Part shown: piece after piece, positions 44,236-54,378 of the stretch | Layout of the letters: the number at the start of each line of letters is the position of its first letter | How positions within the stretch are numbered: the first letter of the stretch is position 1 | NCBI RefSeq assembly: GCF_016820245.1 | Contig: NZ_JAFCAR010000006.1 | Span: 1 to 64,000 of the forward strand | Source: Jannaschia sp. Os4 | GTDB taxonomy: Bacteria > Pseudomonadota > Alphaproteobacteria > Rhodobacterales > Rhodobacteraceae | Direction: 5' to 3' | DNA: 64,000 nt | Made by a program: the position numbers and the translations under genes | Notes under the pieces: model-generated | Database searches by the model: none | Seen by the model: the letters and a program-made list of their open reading frames with translations, nothing else | Told to the model about the DNA's origin: nothing

Positions 44236-45197
44236 CCGACAAGTCGACCGACGTCACGCCCCCCCACGCGGACGGCGACCTGCGCGCGCCCGCCACGCGG
44301 GAGGAGCGCCGCGCCGCCAAGCGCGCCCGGCGGTTCGAGAACCCGTGGATGAACCCCAAGCTCTACTGGGGCGCGGGGCTGCTGCTGGGGATCGTGGCGC
44401 TCGGCCTGCTCGGGCGGCTCTTCTGGGACATGGACAGCGTGTTCACGGGGGCGAACCTGCTGAAGCTGCCGCCGGTGGGGTTCGAGAACCTGCGCGGGCA
44501 GGCGGGCACCTTCGCCAACCCGCTGGGGACGGACGGGGCGGGGCGGGACATGGTCGCGCTGCTGAGCTTGGGGGCGCCGAACACGCTCTACGTCGGGCTG
44601 CTGGCCTCGCTGATCGGCATGTCGCTCGGTATCGCGCTAGGCTTCACGGCGGGCTTCGTGGGCGGGCGCGTGGACGACGTGATCCGGGTGCTGTCGGACG
44701 TGATGATCACCATCCCGCCGCTCCTGATCCTCGTGGTGGTGCAGTCGGTCTTCGGGGACGTGTCGCTGACGCTGATGGCGCTGCTGATCGCTGGCTTCGT
44801 CTGGCAGTCGCCCACGCGCCTGATCCGGGCGCAGGTGCTCTCGATGCGCGAGGCGGGCTACGTCCAGATGGCGCGCCTCTCCGGGGCCTCGACGCCGCAC
44901 ATTATGTTCCGGGAGATGCTGCCCAACCTCGTGCCCTACCTCTTCGGCTCGTTCATCGCGTCGGTGACGACCTCCATCGTGACGGCCGTGGGGCTGGAGG
45001 TGCTGGGGCTGGGGCCGCAGCGGGTGCCGACCTTGGGCCGCACGATCTACGAGGCGATCGACGCGGGCGCGCTGATCCAGAACCTGTGGTGGTGGTGGGG
45101 CCTGCCGACGCTGTTGCTGATCGTCATGTTCTTGGGGCTGCTGCTCGTGAACCTCGGGCTGGACGAGGTGTCCAACCCGCGTCTGCGCAAGCTTTGA
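44232..45197 (+). CDS. ABC importer permease, DppC-type
   Basis: 321 aa, starting in the ATGA overlap with the previous gene. A charged cytoplasmic N-terminus (ATREERRAAKRARRFENPW) precedes the membrane helices (YWGAGLLLGIVALGLLGRLF, LYVGLLASLIGMSLGIALGF, TLLLIVMFLGLLLVNLGL). The EAA loop reads REAGYVQMARLSGASTPHIM. DNPLGTDGAGRD-like text (NPLGTDGAGRDM) is a hallmark of DppC. It pairs with the DppB-type permease. The next gene starts 14 bp downstream after GGGAGG. Confidence 0.93.
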   Translation: MTDKSTDVTPPHADGDLRAPATREERRAAKRARRFENPWMNPKLYWGAGLLLGIVALGLLGRLFWDMDSVFTGANLLKLPPVGFENLRGQAGTFANPLGTDGAGRDMVALLSLGAPNTLYVGLLASLIGMSLGIALGFTAGFVGGRVDDVIRVLSDVMITIPPLLILVVVQSVFGDVSLTLMALLIAGFVWQSPTRLIRAQVLSMREAGYVQMARLSGASTPHIMFREMLPNLVPYLFGSFIASVTTSIVTAVGLEVLGLGPQRVPTLGRTIYEAIDAGALIQNLWWWWGLPTLLLIVMFLGLLLVNLGLDEVSNPRLRKL

Positions 45198-45210
45198 GGG
45201 AGGGCGAGCG

Positions 45211-46956
45211 ATGAACGACCTGACGCCCGACGACCCTGTCCTGCGGATCACCGACCTGTCGATCGACTTCCCCACCGCCAAGGGCGTCGTCCACGCGGTC
45301 ACGGACCTGTCCCTCGCCGTGGCCAAGGGCCGCCGCGTGGGCTTCATCGGCGAATCCGGCTCGGGCAAGACGACCACCGCGCTGGCCGTGATGCAGATGC
45401 TCGCGCCGCCGGGCCGGGTGACCGGGGGCGAGGTGATCCTCGGCGGCACGGACATGCTCGCGCTCTCGGAGGACGAGATGCGGCGCGCGCGGCTGTCGAA
45501 GGTCTCCTACATCCCGCAGGGGGCGATGAACTCCCTCAACCCGATCATGCGGATCGAGGACCAGCTCTGGGACGGGGTCACCGCCCACGAGGGCGCGCGC
45601 CCGGCCGAGGAGCTGAAGCGGCGGTCGGACGCCGTGCTGGAGTCGGTCGGCCTGCCCGCCCGCGTGGGCCGCCTCTACCCGCACGAGCTGTCGGGCGGCA
45701 TGAAGCAGCGGGTCTGCATCGCGCTCGGCGTGATCCTGTCGCCGGACCTCATCATCGCGGACGAGCCGACCTCCGCCCTCGACGTGGTCACGCAGCGCCA
45801 CGTGATGCAGACGCTGAAGGACGTGCAGGCACGCATCGGCGCGGGGCTGATCCTGATCGGGCACGACATGGGGCTGATGGCGCAGTCGGTCGACGAGCTG
45901 GCGGTGCTGAAGGACGGGGTGCTGGTGGAGCACGGCACCGTCCGCCAGATCATCGAGGCGCCCGCGCATCCCTACACGAAGGACCTGATCTCCTCGGTCC
46001 CCCTCGTCGGCGGCCCCAGCTTCCTCGACGCCGCCGCCACGCCCGCCGCCGCGCCGCCGCGCGAGACGGAGGCGCCGCTGCTGGAGTTCCGGGGCGTCAC
46101 GAAGCGCTACGGCGACGTCACCGCGCTCCAGCCGATGTCCTTCGCGCTGACCGGCGACGTGCCGAAGATCGTGTCGATCGTCGGCCAGTCCGGATCGGGC
46201 AAGTCCACGATGGGCAGCCTGATGCTGGGCTTCACCCCGCCCACGGAGGGGCAGGTTCTCTACGAGGGGGCGGACGTGTCCAAGATGGGCCAAGCCGCCG
46301 CGCTCGACTTCCGCAAGAACGTGCAGGCGGTGTTCCAGGACCCCTACGCCTGCTTCAACCCGTTCTACCGCGTCGATCACGCGCTGAAGTTCCCCTACAG
46401 GCGGTTCGGCTACGCCAAGTCCGACGCCCACGTGCAGGAGAAGATGGAGGAGGCGTGCGAGGCGGTGGGGCTCGACCCGGCCCTCATCCTGCGCCGCTAC
46501 CCGCACCAGTTGTCGGGCGGGCAGCGCCAGCGGCTGATCGTGGCGCGCGCGCTGATGCTGTCGCCCAAGCTGCTGATCGCGGACGAGCCCGTGTCGATGG
46601 TGGACGCGAGCCTGCGGGCCACGATCCTCAAGAACATTCACGACCTGAAGGACCGCTACGGGATCTCGATCCTCTACATCACCCACGACCTCGCCACCGC
46701 CTACCACGTCAGCGACTACGTCATCGTCCTCTACCAAGGCCACGTCGCCGAGGCCGGGCCGCCGAGGGAGGTGATCGGCGACCCGCAGCACCCCTACACC
46801 CGGATGCTGATCGACTCGATCCCGTGGCCCGACCTCGATCGCGGCTGGGGCACGCCCAGCACCGCGCAGGAGGACGCGGAGCGGCTGGACCGCTTCGCCC
46901 GCGAAACCCGGACCGTGATGCGCGGGGGGATCGAGGGGTTCACCCTCTCGGCCTGA
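45211..46956 (+). CDS. ABC importer ATPase, fused DppD-DppF type (two nucleotide-binding domains)
   Basis: 581 aa containing two complete ATPase domains. The first has GESGSGKTTT, LSGGMKQRV and LIIADEPTSALD; the second, from about residue 285, has GQSGSGKST, LSGGQRQRL and LLIADEPVSMVD. Fused DppDF-type ATPases occur with peptide and oligosaccharide importers and replace the usual two separate proteins. Both sites look canonical. The GH38 gene starts 1 bp after its stop, so the enzyme and the importer are almost certainly co-expressed. Confidence 0.93.
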   Translation: MNDLTPDDPVLRITDLSIDFPTAKGVVHAVTDLSLAVAKGRRVGFIGESGSGKTTTALAVMQMLAPPGRVTGGEVILGGTDMLALSEDEMRRARLSKVSYIPQGAMNSLNPIMRIEDQLWDGVTAHEGARPAEELKRRSDAVLESVGLPARVGRLYPHELSGGMKQRVCIALGVILSPDLIIADEPTSALDVVTQRHVMQTLKDVQARIGAGLILIGHDMGLMAQSVDELAVLKDGVLVEHGTVRQIIEAPAHPYTKDLISSVPLVGGPSFLDAAATPAAAPPRETEAPLLEFRGVTKRYGDVTALQPMSFALTGDVPKIVSIVGQSGSGKSTMGSLMLGFTPPTEGQVLYEGADVSKMGQAAALDFRKNVQAVFQDPYACFNPFYRVDHALKFPYRRFGYAKSDAHVQEKMEEACEAVGLDPALILRRYPHQLSGGQRQRLIVARALMLSPKLLIADEPVSMVDASLRATILKNIHDLKDRYGISILYITHDLATAYHVSDYVIVLYQGHVAEAGPPREVIGDPQHPYTRMLIDSIPWPDLDRGWGTPSTAQEDAERLDRFARETRTVMRGGIEGFTLSA

Positions 46957-46957
46957 C

Positions 46958-49900
46958 ATGTCGGATCACGCCCGCCGCTTCACCGCGCAGAAGATCGCCA
47001 AGCGCATCGCCTTGGTGGAGCACATGGTGCACCGCCAAGCCCGCCCGCTCGACCCGTTCCGCTGGACTGCGCTGGAGAGCGAGGCGACGCCCCCGCCCAT
47101 CGGCCACGACGGCGAGGGGTGGGCACCGATCGAGCCCCACGACCATTGGGCCGGACAGGACGTGCACTACTGCATGACCACGACCTTCACCGTCCCCGCC
47201 GGGTGGACCAAGGAGGACGGGCCGGTCGCGCTCCACCTGCCGATGGGGGTGGCGGGGGACATCTTCACCCACCCCGAAGGGCTGCTCTACCTCGACGGGA
47301 CGCCCTACGCCTCCGCCGACCGGCATCACCACACGATCCACCTGCCACCGGAGATGGCCGACGGTCGGCCCCACCGCGTGCACGTCCACGGCTGGACGGG
47401 CCTCACCGGATGGCCCCCCGACCCCGAGAGCCGGGACCGCCTGCAGATGGGCGAATGCCGCGTGGTCGAGGTGCACGAGCCCACGCGCGACTTCCTCACC
47501 CGCGCGCAGGTGGCCTTGGAGCTGGCGCGGACGATGGACGACGCCCGCCCCGAGCGGCACGCGATCCTCGCGGCCCTCGATGCCGCCTTCCTCGCGCTCG
47601 ACACCCGCGACCCCTTGGGCGAGGCGTTCTGGCGCTCGGTCCCCGCCGCCGCCGCCAAGCTGGCCGAGGGGCTGAGCCGGGCGGGCCGCCCGCTGGACGT
47701 GGACCTGCACGCCATCGGCCACGCGCACATGGACATCGCCTATCTCTGGCCCGTGGGGCAGATGCGGCTGAAGAACGCGCGGACCTACTCGAACGTGCTG
47801 CGCCTGATGGAGCGGTTCCCCGAATACCGCTTCAGCCATTCCCAGCCGCAGCTCTACGCCTACACCGAGGCGGACTACCCCGACATCTTCGCCGCCATCC
47901 GAGAGCGGGTGGCCGAGGGCCGGTGGGAGGTCATCGGCGGCATGTGGGTGGAGCCGGACACCAACCTGCCGGGCGGCGAGGCCTTGGTGCGGCAGCTGCT
48001 GCTGGGCCGCTCGTGGTATCGCGAGAAGTTCGGCGCGGCCGAGACGCCCGTGCTCTGGCTGCCCGACACGTTCGGCCTGACGTGGTCGCTGCCGCAACTG
48101 GTGGACAAGGCCGGCCTGCGCTGGATGGTCGTCAACAAGGCGTCGTGGAACCAGTACAACAAGCTGCCCGCCTCGACGCTCTGGTGGGAGGGGATCGACG
48201 GCACCCGCGTGCTGACCCAGTTCCTGACCACGCCGCGCGGGGTCCAGCACCTGCCCTATCCGACCTCCTACAAGTCCGACCTCACCGCCGAGGAGGTGGT
48301 GGGCACGTGGGAGGCCTCGACCGCCAAGGACCACGTCCGCGACCTGCCGATCGCCTACGGCTACGGCGACGGGGGCGGGGGGCCGACGGGCGAGCTGATC
48401 CGGCGCGCGCGCATCTGGTCCGACATGGCCGGCGCGCCGCGGGTGCGCCCCTCGACGGTGCGGGCCTGCATGGAGGCCATCGAGGGGCAGGCGGCCAACG
48501 TGCCGGTCTGGGCCGACGAGCTGTATCTGGAGGGGCATCGCGGGACGCTCACCTCGCAGGCGTGGATCAAGCGCGCCAACCGCAAGGCGGAGATCGCGCT
48601 GCACGACGTGGAGTTCCTGCTCGCCGCAACGGGGCGGCCCAACCCGCCGGGCCTTCGGCGGGCGTGGGAGCTGCTGTGCCTCAACCAGTTCCACGACATC
48701 CTGCCCGGTACCTCCGTGCCCGCCGTGTGGGAGGACAGCCGCCGAGACTACGCCGAGATCGACGCGATCTGCGCGGAGGCGTCGGACCTCGCGCTGCCCG
48801 GCGGGGGGCGGTCCCTCGTCAACACGACGCCGTGGGACGGCCCCCGCCTCGTGGACCTCCCCGGCGCGCCGGTGGGCGAGGGGATGCAGGCGACCGAGGG
48901 CGGGGCGCTGGCCTACGTGGACTGCGCGCCCCACTCCATCACCCCGATCCGCCCGCGCCCGCCCGAGGGCCGCGTGGCGGTCGCGCGCGACGGCGGAGGC
49001 GGCGTCACGTTGTCCAACGCGCACCTGGAGGTGGTCTTCGACGCGCAGGGCCAGCTCGTCCGCCTGCACGACCGCGACCGGGACCGGGCCGTGCTCGCCG
49101 ACGGGCGCGTGGGCAACCAGCTGCAGGCCTTCGAGGACCGGCCCCTGTCGTGGGACGCATGGGACATCGACAGCTTCTTCGAGGACCGGGGCGAGGTGGT
49201 CGGCGGGCTGACGGCGATGGAGGTGGTGGAGGAAGGCCCCCTCCGCGCCCGCCTGCGGATGGAGCGGCACTACCGGGCGTCGACGATCCGGCAGGACGTG
49301 ATGATCTACGCCGACAGCCGCCGCGTCGACTTCGAGACCGAGGTGGACTGGCAGGAGAGCCACGTGCTCCTGAAGGCGGCCTTCCCCGTGGACGTCTTCG
49401 CCCCCTCGGCCGCCTACGAGATCCAGTGGGGGGCCATCGAGCGGCGGACGCACCGCAACACGTCGTGGGACTACGCCAAGTTCGAGGTGCCCGCGCAGCG
49501 GTGGGCCGACCTGTCCGAGGCCGACTACGGCGTGGCCCTGCTCAACGACTGCAAGTACGGCTACGACGTGAAGGGCAACGTCCTGCGCGTCACGCTCATC
49601 AAGTCCGCCACCTCGCCCGACCCGAAGGCCGACCGGGGCCGCCACGTCTTCACCTACGCGCTGCTGCCGCACGAGGGGCGCTGGAGCGACCCCGCCGCGC
49701 CCGTGCTGCGCGAGGCGGCGTTCCTCAACATGGCGCCCGCGATCGTGCCGGGACGGGGGGACGGGCGGGCGTGGGTCCGCTCGAGCCGCGCCACCGTGGT
49801 GGTCGAGACGATCAAGCCCGCCGAGGACGGCGACGGCGTGATCGTCCGCCTCTTCGACGCCTGCCGGACGCGGGGGCCGGTGACGCTGACCTTCGCGGAC

Positions 49901-50029
49901 GCGCCCGCCTCGGTCCATCGGTGCGCGCTGCTGGAGACGGAGGACATGGAGCCCGTGACGGTGGAGGGGGCGTCCGTGACGCTCGACGTGGCGCCGTTCG
50001 AGATCGTAACGCTGCGGGTGCGGCGCTAG
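46958..50029 (+). CDS. Alpha-mannosidase, glycoside hydrolase family 38
   Basis: 1023 aa, the usual size of bacterial GH38 enzymes. The catalytic zinc ligands His257 and Asp259 lie in IGHAHMDIAYLWP and the nucleophile Asp370 in LPDTFGLTWSLPQL; a further conserved piece is LNQFHDILPGTSV. The N-terminal 240 residues form the ancillary domain before the seven-stranded barrel and the C-terminal half is beta-rich. No signal peptide, so it acts in the cytoplasm on imported mannosides. It immediately follows the ABC importer genes and ends overlapping a convergent gene by 4 bp. Confidence 0.93.
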   Translation: MSDHARRFTAQKIAKRIALVEHMVHRQARPLDPFRWTALESEATPPPIGHDGEGWAPIEPHDHWAGQDVHYCMTTTFTVPAGWTKEDGPVALHLPMGVAGDIFTHPEGLLYLDGTPYASADRHHHTIHLPPEMADGRPHRVHVHGWTGLTGWPPDPESRDRLQMGECRVVEVHEPTRDFLTRAQVALELARTMDDARPERHAILAALDAAFLALDTRDPLGEAFWRSVPAAAAKLAEGLSRAGRPLDVDLHAIGHAHMDIAYLWPVGQMRLKNARTYSNVLRLMERFPEYRFSHSQPQLYAYTEADYPDIFAAIRERVAEGRWEVIGGMWVEPDTNLPGGEALVRQLLLGRSWYREKFGAAETPVLWLPDTFGLTWSLPQLVDKAGLRWMVVNKASWNQYNKLPASTLWWEGIDGTRVLTQFLTTPRGVQHLPYPTSYKSDLTAEEVVGTWEASTAKDHVRDLPIAYGYGDGGGGPTGELIRRARIWSDMAGAPRVRPSTVRACMEAIEGQAANVPVWADELYLEGHRGTLTSQAWIKRANRKAEIALHDVEFLLAATGRPNPPGLRRAWELLCLNQFHDILPGTSVPAVWEDSRRDYAEIDAICAEASDLALPGGGRSLVNTTPWDGPRLVDLPGAPVGEGMQATEGGALAYVDCAPHSITPIRPRPPEGRVAVARDGGGGVTLSNAHLEVVFDAQGQLVRLHDRDRDRAVLADGRVGNQLQAFEDRPLSWDAWDIDSFFEDRGEVVGGLTAMEVVEEGPLRARLRMERHYRASTIRQDVMIYADSRRVDFETEVDWQESHVLLKAAFPVDVFAPSAAYEIQWGAIERRTHRNTSWDYAKFEVPAQRWADLSEADYGVALLNDCKYGYDVKGNVLRVTLIKSATSPDPKADRGRHVFTYALLPHEGRWSDPAAPVLREAAFLNMAPAIVPGRGDGRAWVRSSRATVVVETIKPAEDGDGVIVRLFDACRTRGPVTLTFADAPASVHRCALLETEDMEPVTVEGASVTLDVAPFEIVTLRVRR

Positions 50030-51348
50030 GGCGCCCCGATCCGCGTCTCGAACTCCAGCACCGCGTCGCGCTGCGCCTGCAGCCGCGACTCCCACGGGAA
50101 ACGCGCGACCCAGCCGTGGCGCTCGTCCCGCTCGACGGTCAGCGTCTCGCAGCGCGCCGGCCCCAAGGTGGCGACGACCTCCGGGCCGGGCACGGGGAAG
50201 GCGATGCCGCTCAGCCGCTCCTCGGTCAGGTCGACCCAGACCTCGCCCTGCGCGGCGACCGGGGAGATCCGCAGCCGCGTGACCTCGCCCTCGACGTCGA
50301 GCCGGGCCTCGACGTTGTCGCGGACGAACTTGAACATCAGCAGCCGCGCCCCGCTCGTCGTCAGCAGGCGCCCGTCCTCGCCGTAGCGCGTCAGGCGCCG
50401 CAGCGCGTCGCGGGTCTCGACCGCCTCGTAGCTCCCGACGCAGTGGGCGCGGGTCAGGTGCTGGTTGACGAGGGTGACGCGCTCGCCGGCGACCATGTCG
50501 TCGAGCACCGCCTCGGAGAGCTGGTAGCGCAGCATCTCGGGCGTCCACGTAAGCACGTTGTCCGGGAACTGGCGCTGCGGCTTGAAGACGTGCCGGTCGA
50601 GCAGGGCCGACCGCCCCTCGGCGCGCAGGCGCACGAGCCACGCGTCGACCTCCTCGCGGGGCACGTTGCGCAGGAAGGCGGCACCCCGGAACTGGTAGAT
50701 CCACGACCCGTCGCGCGTCTGGACCACCTCGCCGTCCGAGACGCCTGGCGCGTCGAGCACGAGGCTGGGCGCGCGGCGGAAGAACCTGAGGCCGAGATCC
50801 TTGCGCAGCAGGTCGAGATGGTAGGACGCATGGCCGGGATCGTCCCCGTGCCAGTGGTCCGCGCCGGGCGCGATGTTGTGCGTCTGCAGCGTGTTGCCGT
50901 GATAGGTCCACATCGCGGGCGCCAGCCCGTGGTCGTGCAGAAGGTCGACGCAGCGCCGCGCGAAGTCGTGGTCGAACGACACCTTCCCGACGTCGCCATA
51001 GGTGTGCAGCGTGTCGAAGATCGGCGTCCGGAGCAGGGCGCCCACGGCGTCGGCTTGGGGGAGCGGCGACAGGTCCGCCGCGGCGAGCGCGACCTCGCAT
51101 TTCCGCTTCTTCCCGAGATGGGTGAACACCCAGTAGGAGTTCGACGTCTCGAGGGCGACGTCCTCGTAGCCCTCCGCGAGGCCGTAGAGCATGCGGTGGA
51201 CGCGGAAGAGCGACTCGTAGGTCGTGCTGTCGATGTCCGACACGAAGGCGAGCGCCGAACGGTAGGGGTAGGGCGCGGGCAGGGGGGCGAGGCGGACGCC
51301 GCCGGCCCCCGGCGCGGTCGCGGGCGTCATCGCGTCCCCGTCCATCAT
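50026..51348 (-). CDS. Hypothetical 440-aa protein, possibly NodB-like carbohydrate deacetylase-related
   Basis: I do not recognise it firmly. The N-terminal half has SALAFVSDIDSTTYESLF, FDTLHTYGDVGKVSFDHDF, APAMWTYHGNTLQTHNI and DHWHGDDPGHASYHLDLL; acidic and His residues at strand ends in this order resemble a metal-binding barrel of the polysaccharide deacetylase type. The C-terminal 100 residues are beta-rich. No signal peptide. Its start overlaps the stop of the sulfotransferase gene by 4 bp, so the two are coupled and may modify the same polysaccharide. Deacetylase activity is inference. Confidence 0.7.
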   Translation of the reverse strand: MMDGDAMTPATAPGAGGVRLAPLPAPYPYRSALAFVSDIDSTTYESLFRVHRMLYGLAEGYEDVALETSNSYWVFTHLGKKRKCEVALAAADLSPLPQADAVGALLRTPIFDTLHTYGDVGKVSFDHDFARRCVDLLHDHGLAPAMWTYHGNTLQTHNIAPGADHWHGDDPGHASYHLDLLRKDLGLRFFRRAPSLVLDAPGVSDGEVVQTRDGSWIYQFRGAAFLRNVPREEVDAWLVRLRAEGRSALLDRHVFKPQRQFPDNVLTWTPEMLRYQLSEAVLDDMVAGERVTLVNQHLTRAHCVGSYEAVETRDALRRLTRYGEDGRLLTTSGARLLMFKFVRDNVEARLDVEGEVTRLRISPVAAQGEVWVDLTEERLSGIAFPVPGPEVVATLGPARCETLTVERDERHGWVARFPWESRLQAQRDAVLEFETRIGAP

Positions 51349-52223
51349 CGGCCCGACATCCGCGCCACGCGGGGGGCCACCTCGGCTAAGAGCGCGTCGG
51401 CGTCCACGTGGACGTAGCGGGCGACGTCGGCGCGGATGTCGGCCTCGGCGGCGCCGTGGAACATCAGGCTCTGCGCGCGGGCGAAGGCGGTCTCGTAGGC
51501 GACGTCGTCGAGCGCCGCCTCCTCCCGCACGCGGCGGTCGAGCTCCCCCGGCGCGGCGGGCACGGCGGGCGGGTAGTCGTCGGCCTCCGCGCGGGCGCGG
51601 AGGTAGAGCTCGTAGTCGCGGGGCAGGATCTCCTCGTTGACGATCCGCCGGTCCTCCGCCGACATCTCGTCCATCGTCATGCGGACGTCCTTGGCGCTGT
51701 TCTTGCGGTGCGCCGGATCGCCCATGCGGAACCCGTGCATCGCGCTACCCTCGGGCAGGACCTTGGCGAAGACCTCGTTCACCCGATCGAACGGGACGGG
51801 CCGCACGTCCGGCCCGCCCTTGGACGCGGTGAAGAACGCCCGCTGCGGGCGCGCCTTCGTCATCAGCGGCGGGTCGTCCGAACGCGCCAGTTCGAGGAAC
51901 TCCGCCCACGCGTGCCCGCCGGTGTAGTTGCGGTGGTTCCGCTTGGCGGGGTTCGCGAGCGCCTTGCGGCTGCGCGAGTTGAACCACGACAGCAGCCACG
52001 CCGCCGGCTCGCGCACGACGCCGAACACCAGCAGGTCCTCGAACCCCGCGTCGAGTCCGCGCTCGGCGAGGAAGGCGGCCATCTGGTCGGGGGTGTCGTG
52101 CTTGTGGTTGCCGATCCGCGCATAGGCGAGGTCGGCGTCGGAGCCGGCCACCAGGTGCATCGCCTCCGTGCCGACGCGCTGGTTCGCGACGAAGGCGTAG
52201 CCGAAGCGGCGGGAGATCATCAT
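51345..52223 (-). CDS. Sulfotransferase-family protein
   Basis: 292 aa. FVANQRVGTEAMHLVAGSD matches the 5'-phosphosulfate loop region of PAPS-dependent sulfotransferases in an altered form (the usual Lys is missing), and VFGVVREPAAWLLSWFNS matches the 3'-phosphate-binding motif with conserved Arg and Ser. The rest is helical. No membrane anchor is visible. It lies about 80 bp downstream of glpU on the same strand, with a short hairpin between, so it may be partly co-transcribed. Substrate unknown; a cell-surface glycan is a reasonable guess given the neighbouring gene. Confidence 0.75.
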   Translation of the reverse strand: MMISRRFGYAFVANQRVGTEAMHLVAGSDADLAYARIGNHKHDTPDQMAAFLAERGLDAGFEDLLVFGVVREPAAWLLSWFNSRSRKALANPAKRNHRNYTGGHAWAEFLELARSDDPPLMTKARPQRAFFTASKGGPDVRPVPFDRVNEVFAKVLPEGSAMHGFRMGDPAHRKNSAKDVRMTMDEMSAEDRRIVNEEILPRDYELYLRARAEADDYPPAVPAAPGELDRRVREEAALDDVAYETAFARAQSLMFHGAAEADIRADVARYVHVDADALLAEVAPRVARMSGR

Positions 52224-52277
52224 CGGCGTGAGGTCCTGCTGCCCGGGGCGGTCCGTCGAGCGGCTACACCATCGCGC

Positions 52278-52293
52278 GGGATGGGGCCATCCC
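52278..52293 (-). terminator. Short hairpin after glpU
   Basis: GGGATGG / CCATCCC inverted repeat with almost no loop, 12 bp beyond the glpU stop and before the sulfotransferase start. No U tract; weak evidence for termination. Confidence 0.3.
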
Positions 52294-52304
52294 GACCGGC
52301 GGGA

Positions 52305-52715
52305 TCATACCTTCCAGAAGCAGAAGACCCCCCACCCGATCGAGAGCGCGAGCGCGCCCCAGACCGGCTGGCCGAAGAGGAAGAGCCAGCCGAGGAAGAT
52401 GAAGGCGGTGCCGAGCAGGGTCAGGAACAGCCGGTCGCCGCGCGTGGTGGTCAGGCCGAGCACCCCGTCGCGGGGGGCGCCGCCGGGGCGGCGGATCTCC
52501 AGCACGGTGAGCACGCCCATCGCCGCGAAGATGCCGGCGAAGACGGCGAGGGTGGCGGGCGTCCACGCCATCCAGAACCCGTCGAAGAGCGGCCGGGTCC
52601 AGTCGAAGCCGGTCTCCTCGGGCTGCTGGCCGACATTGCCCCAGCCCGCCTGCTGGGCGTGGGCGGCGCCCGAGACGAGAGCCGGGAGGAGGGCGAGGCG
52701 GACGAGCCGGCGCAT
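52305..52715 (-). CDS. glpU: Small membrane protein of the glycerol ABC importer (DUF2160-type)
   Basis: 136 aa with an N-terminal signal-like segment (MRRLVRLALLPALVSGAAHA) and about three further hydrophobic helices (PATLAVFAGIFAAMGVLTVL, LFLTLLGTAFIFLGWLFLFG, VWGALALSIGWGVFCFWKV). A DUF2160-type membrane protein is a known member of rhizobial glpSTPQUV operons; its role is not defined. It starts 2 bp after the glpQ stop. Identity rests on size, topology and position. Confidence 0.8.
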   Translation of the reverse strand: MRRLVRLALLPALVSGAAHAQQAGWGNVGQQPEETGFDWTRPLFDGFWMAWTPATLAVFAGIFAAMGVLTVLEIRRPGGAPRDGVLGLTTTRGDRLFLTLLGTAFIFLGWLFLFGQPVWGALALSIGWGVFCFWKV

Positions 52716-52717
52716 CG

Positions 52718-53514
<797 letters not shown>

Positions 53515-53518
<4 letters not shown>

Positions 53519-54378
53519 GGATCGTTCCGCGTCATCAGGGTGTAGAAGAGCCACGACACGAGGAGCGTGATGGCGAAGTAGATCAGGCTCATCGCGCCCG
53601 CGGGGCCGAGGTCGAACTGGCCGAGTGCGATTTTCACGAGGTCGATCGACAGCAGCGTCGTCGCGTTGCCGGGGCCGCCGCCCGTCAGGGTGAAAGGCTC
53701 GGTGTAGATGTTGAAGCTGTCGATGAAGCGCAGCAGGATCGCGATGGTCAGCACGCTCTTCATCTTCGGCAGCTGGATGTGCCGGAACACGGCCCAGCGG
53801 GACGCGCCGTCGATCTCGGCCGCCTGGTAGTAGGCGTCGGGGATCGAGACGAGGCCCGCATAGGCCAGCAGCACCACCAGCGACGTCCAGTGCCACACGT
53901 CCATCGCGATGATCGTTACCCACGCGTCGATGGGGTCCTGCGTGTAGTCGAACTGCCAGCCGACCACCTCGTTCAGGAAATAGCCCAGCAGGCCGATGTC
54001 CGGCAGCGCCATGATGTTCCACATGGAGCCGACCACGTTCCACGGGATCAGCATCGGCAGCGCCATCAGCACGAGGCAGACGGGCACCCAGACGCCCTTC
54101 TTTGGCATGCACAGCGCGATGGCCACGCCGAGGGGCACCTCGATCAGAAGGATGATCGACGTGAACAGCACCTGCCGCCCGAGGGCCGCGTGGAACCGCT
54201 CGGAGGTGAGGATCTGCTCGAACCACTGCAAGCCCGACCAGAAGAAGGTGTTGTTCCCGAACGTCTCCTGCACCGAGTAGTTGACCACGGTCATCATCGG
54301 CACGAGCGCGTTGAAGGCGACCAAGAGGACGACCGGCAGGACCAGCAGCCACGCCTTCTGGTTCCACGTCTTGTTCAT
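53515..54378 (-). CDS. glpP: Glycerol-type ABC importer permease
   Basis: 287 aa MalF-type permease beginning MNKTWNQKAWLLVLPVVLLV, with about six helices and the EAA loop YYQAAEIDGASRWAVFRHIQ. FTLTGGGPGNATT is a hallmark of the MalF-type partner. It overlaps glpT upstream and glpQ downstream by 4 bp each, giving tight translational coupling. The start at 54378 is set by this overlap and by the first charged residues before the first membrane span. Confidence 0.9.

Noticed and set aside
40462-51100. Very long minus-strand frames opposite the importer and mannosidase genes, and alternative plus frames there
   Set aside because: The plus-strand products match known families over their full lengths; the others are GC-driven artefacts.
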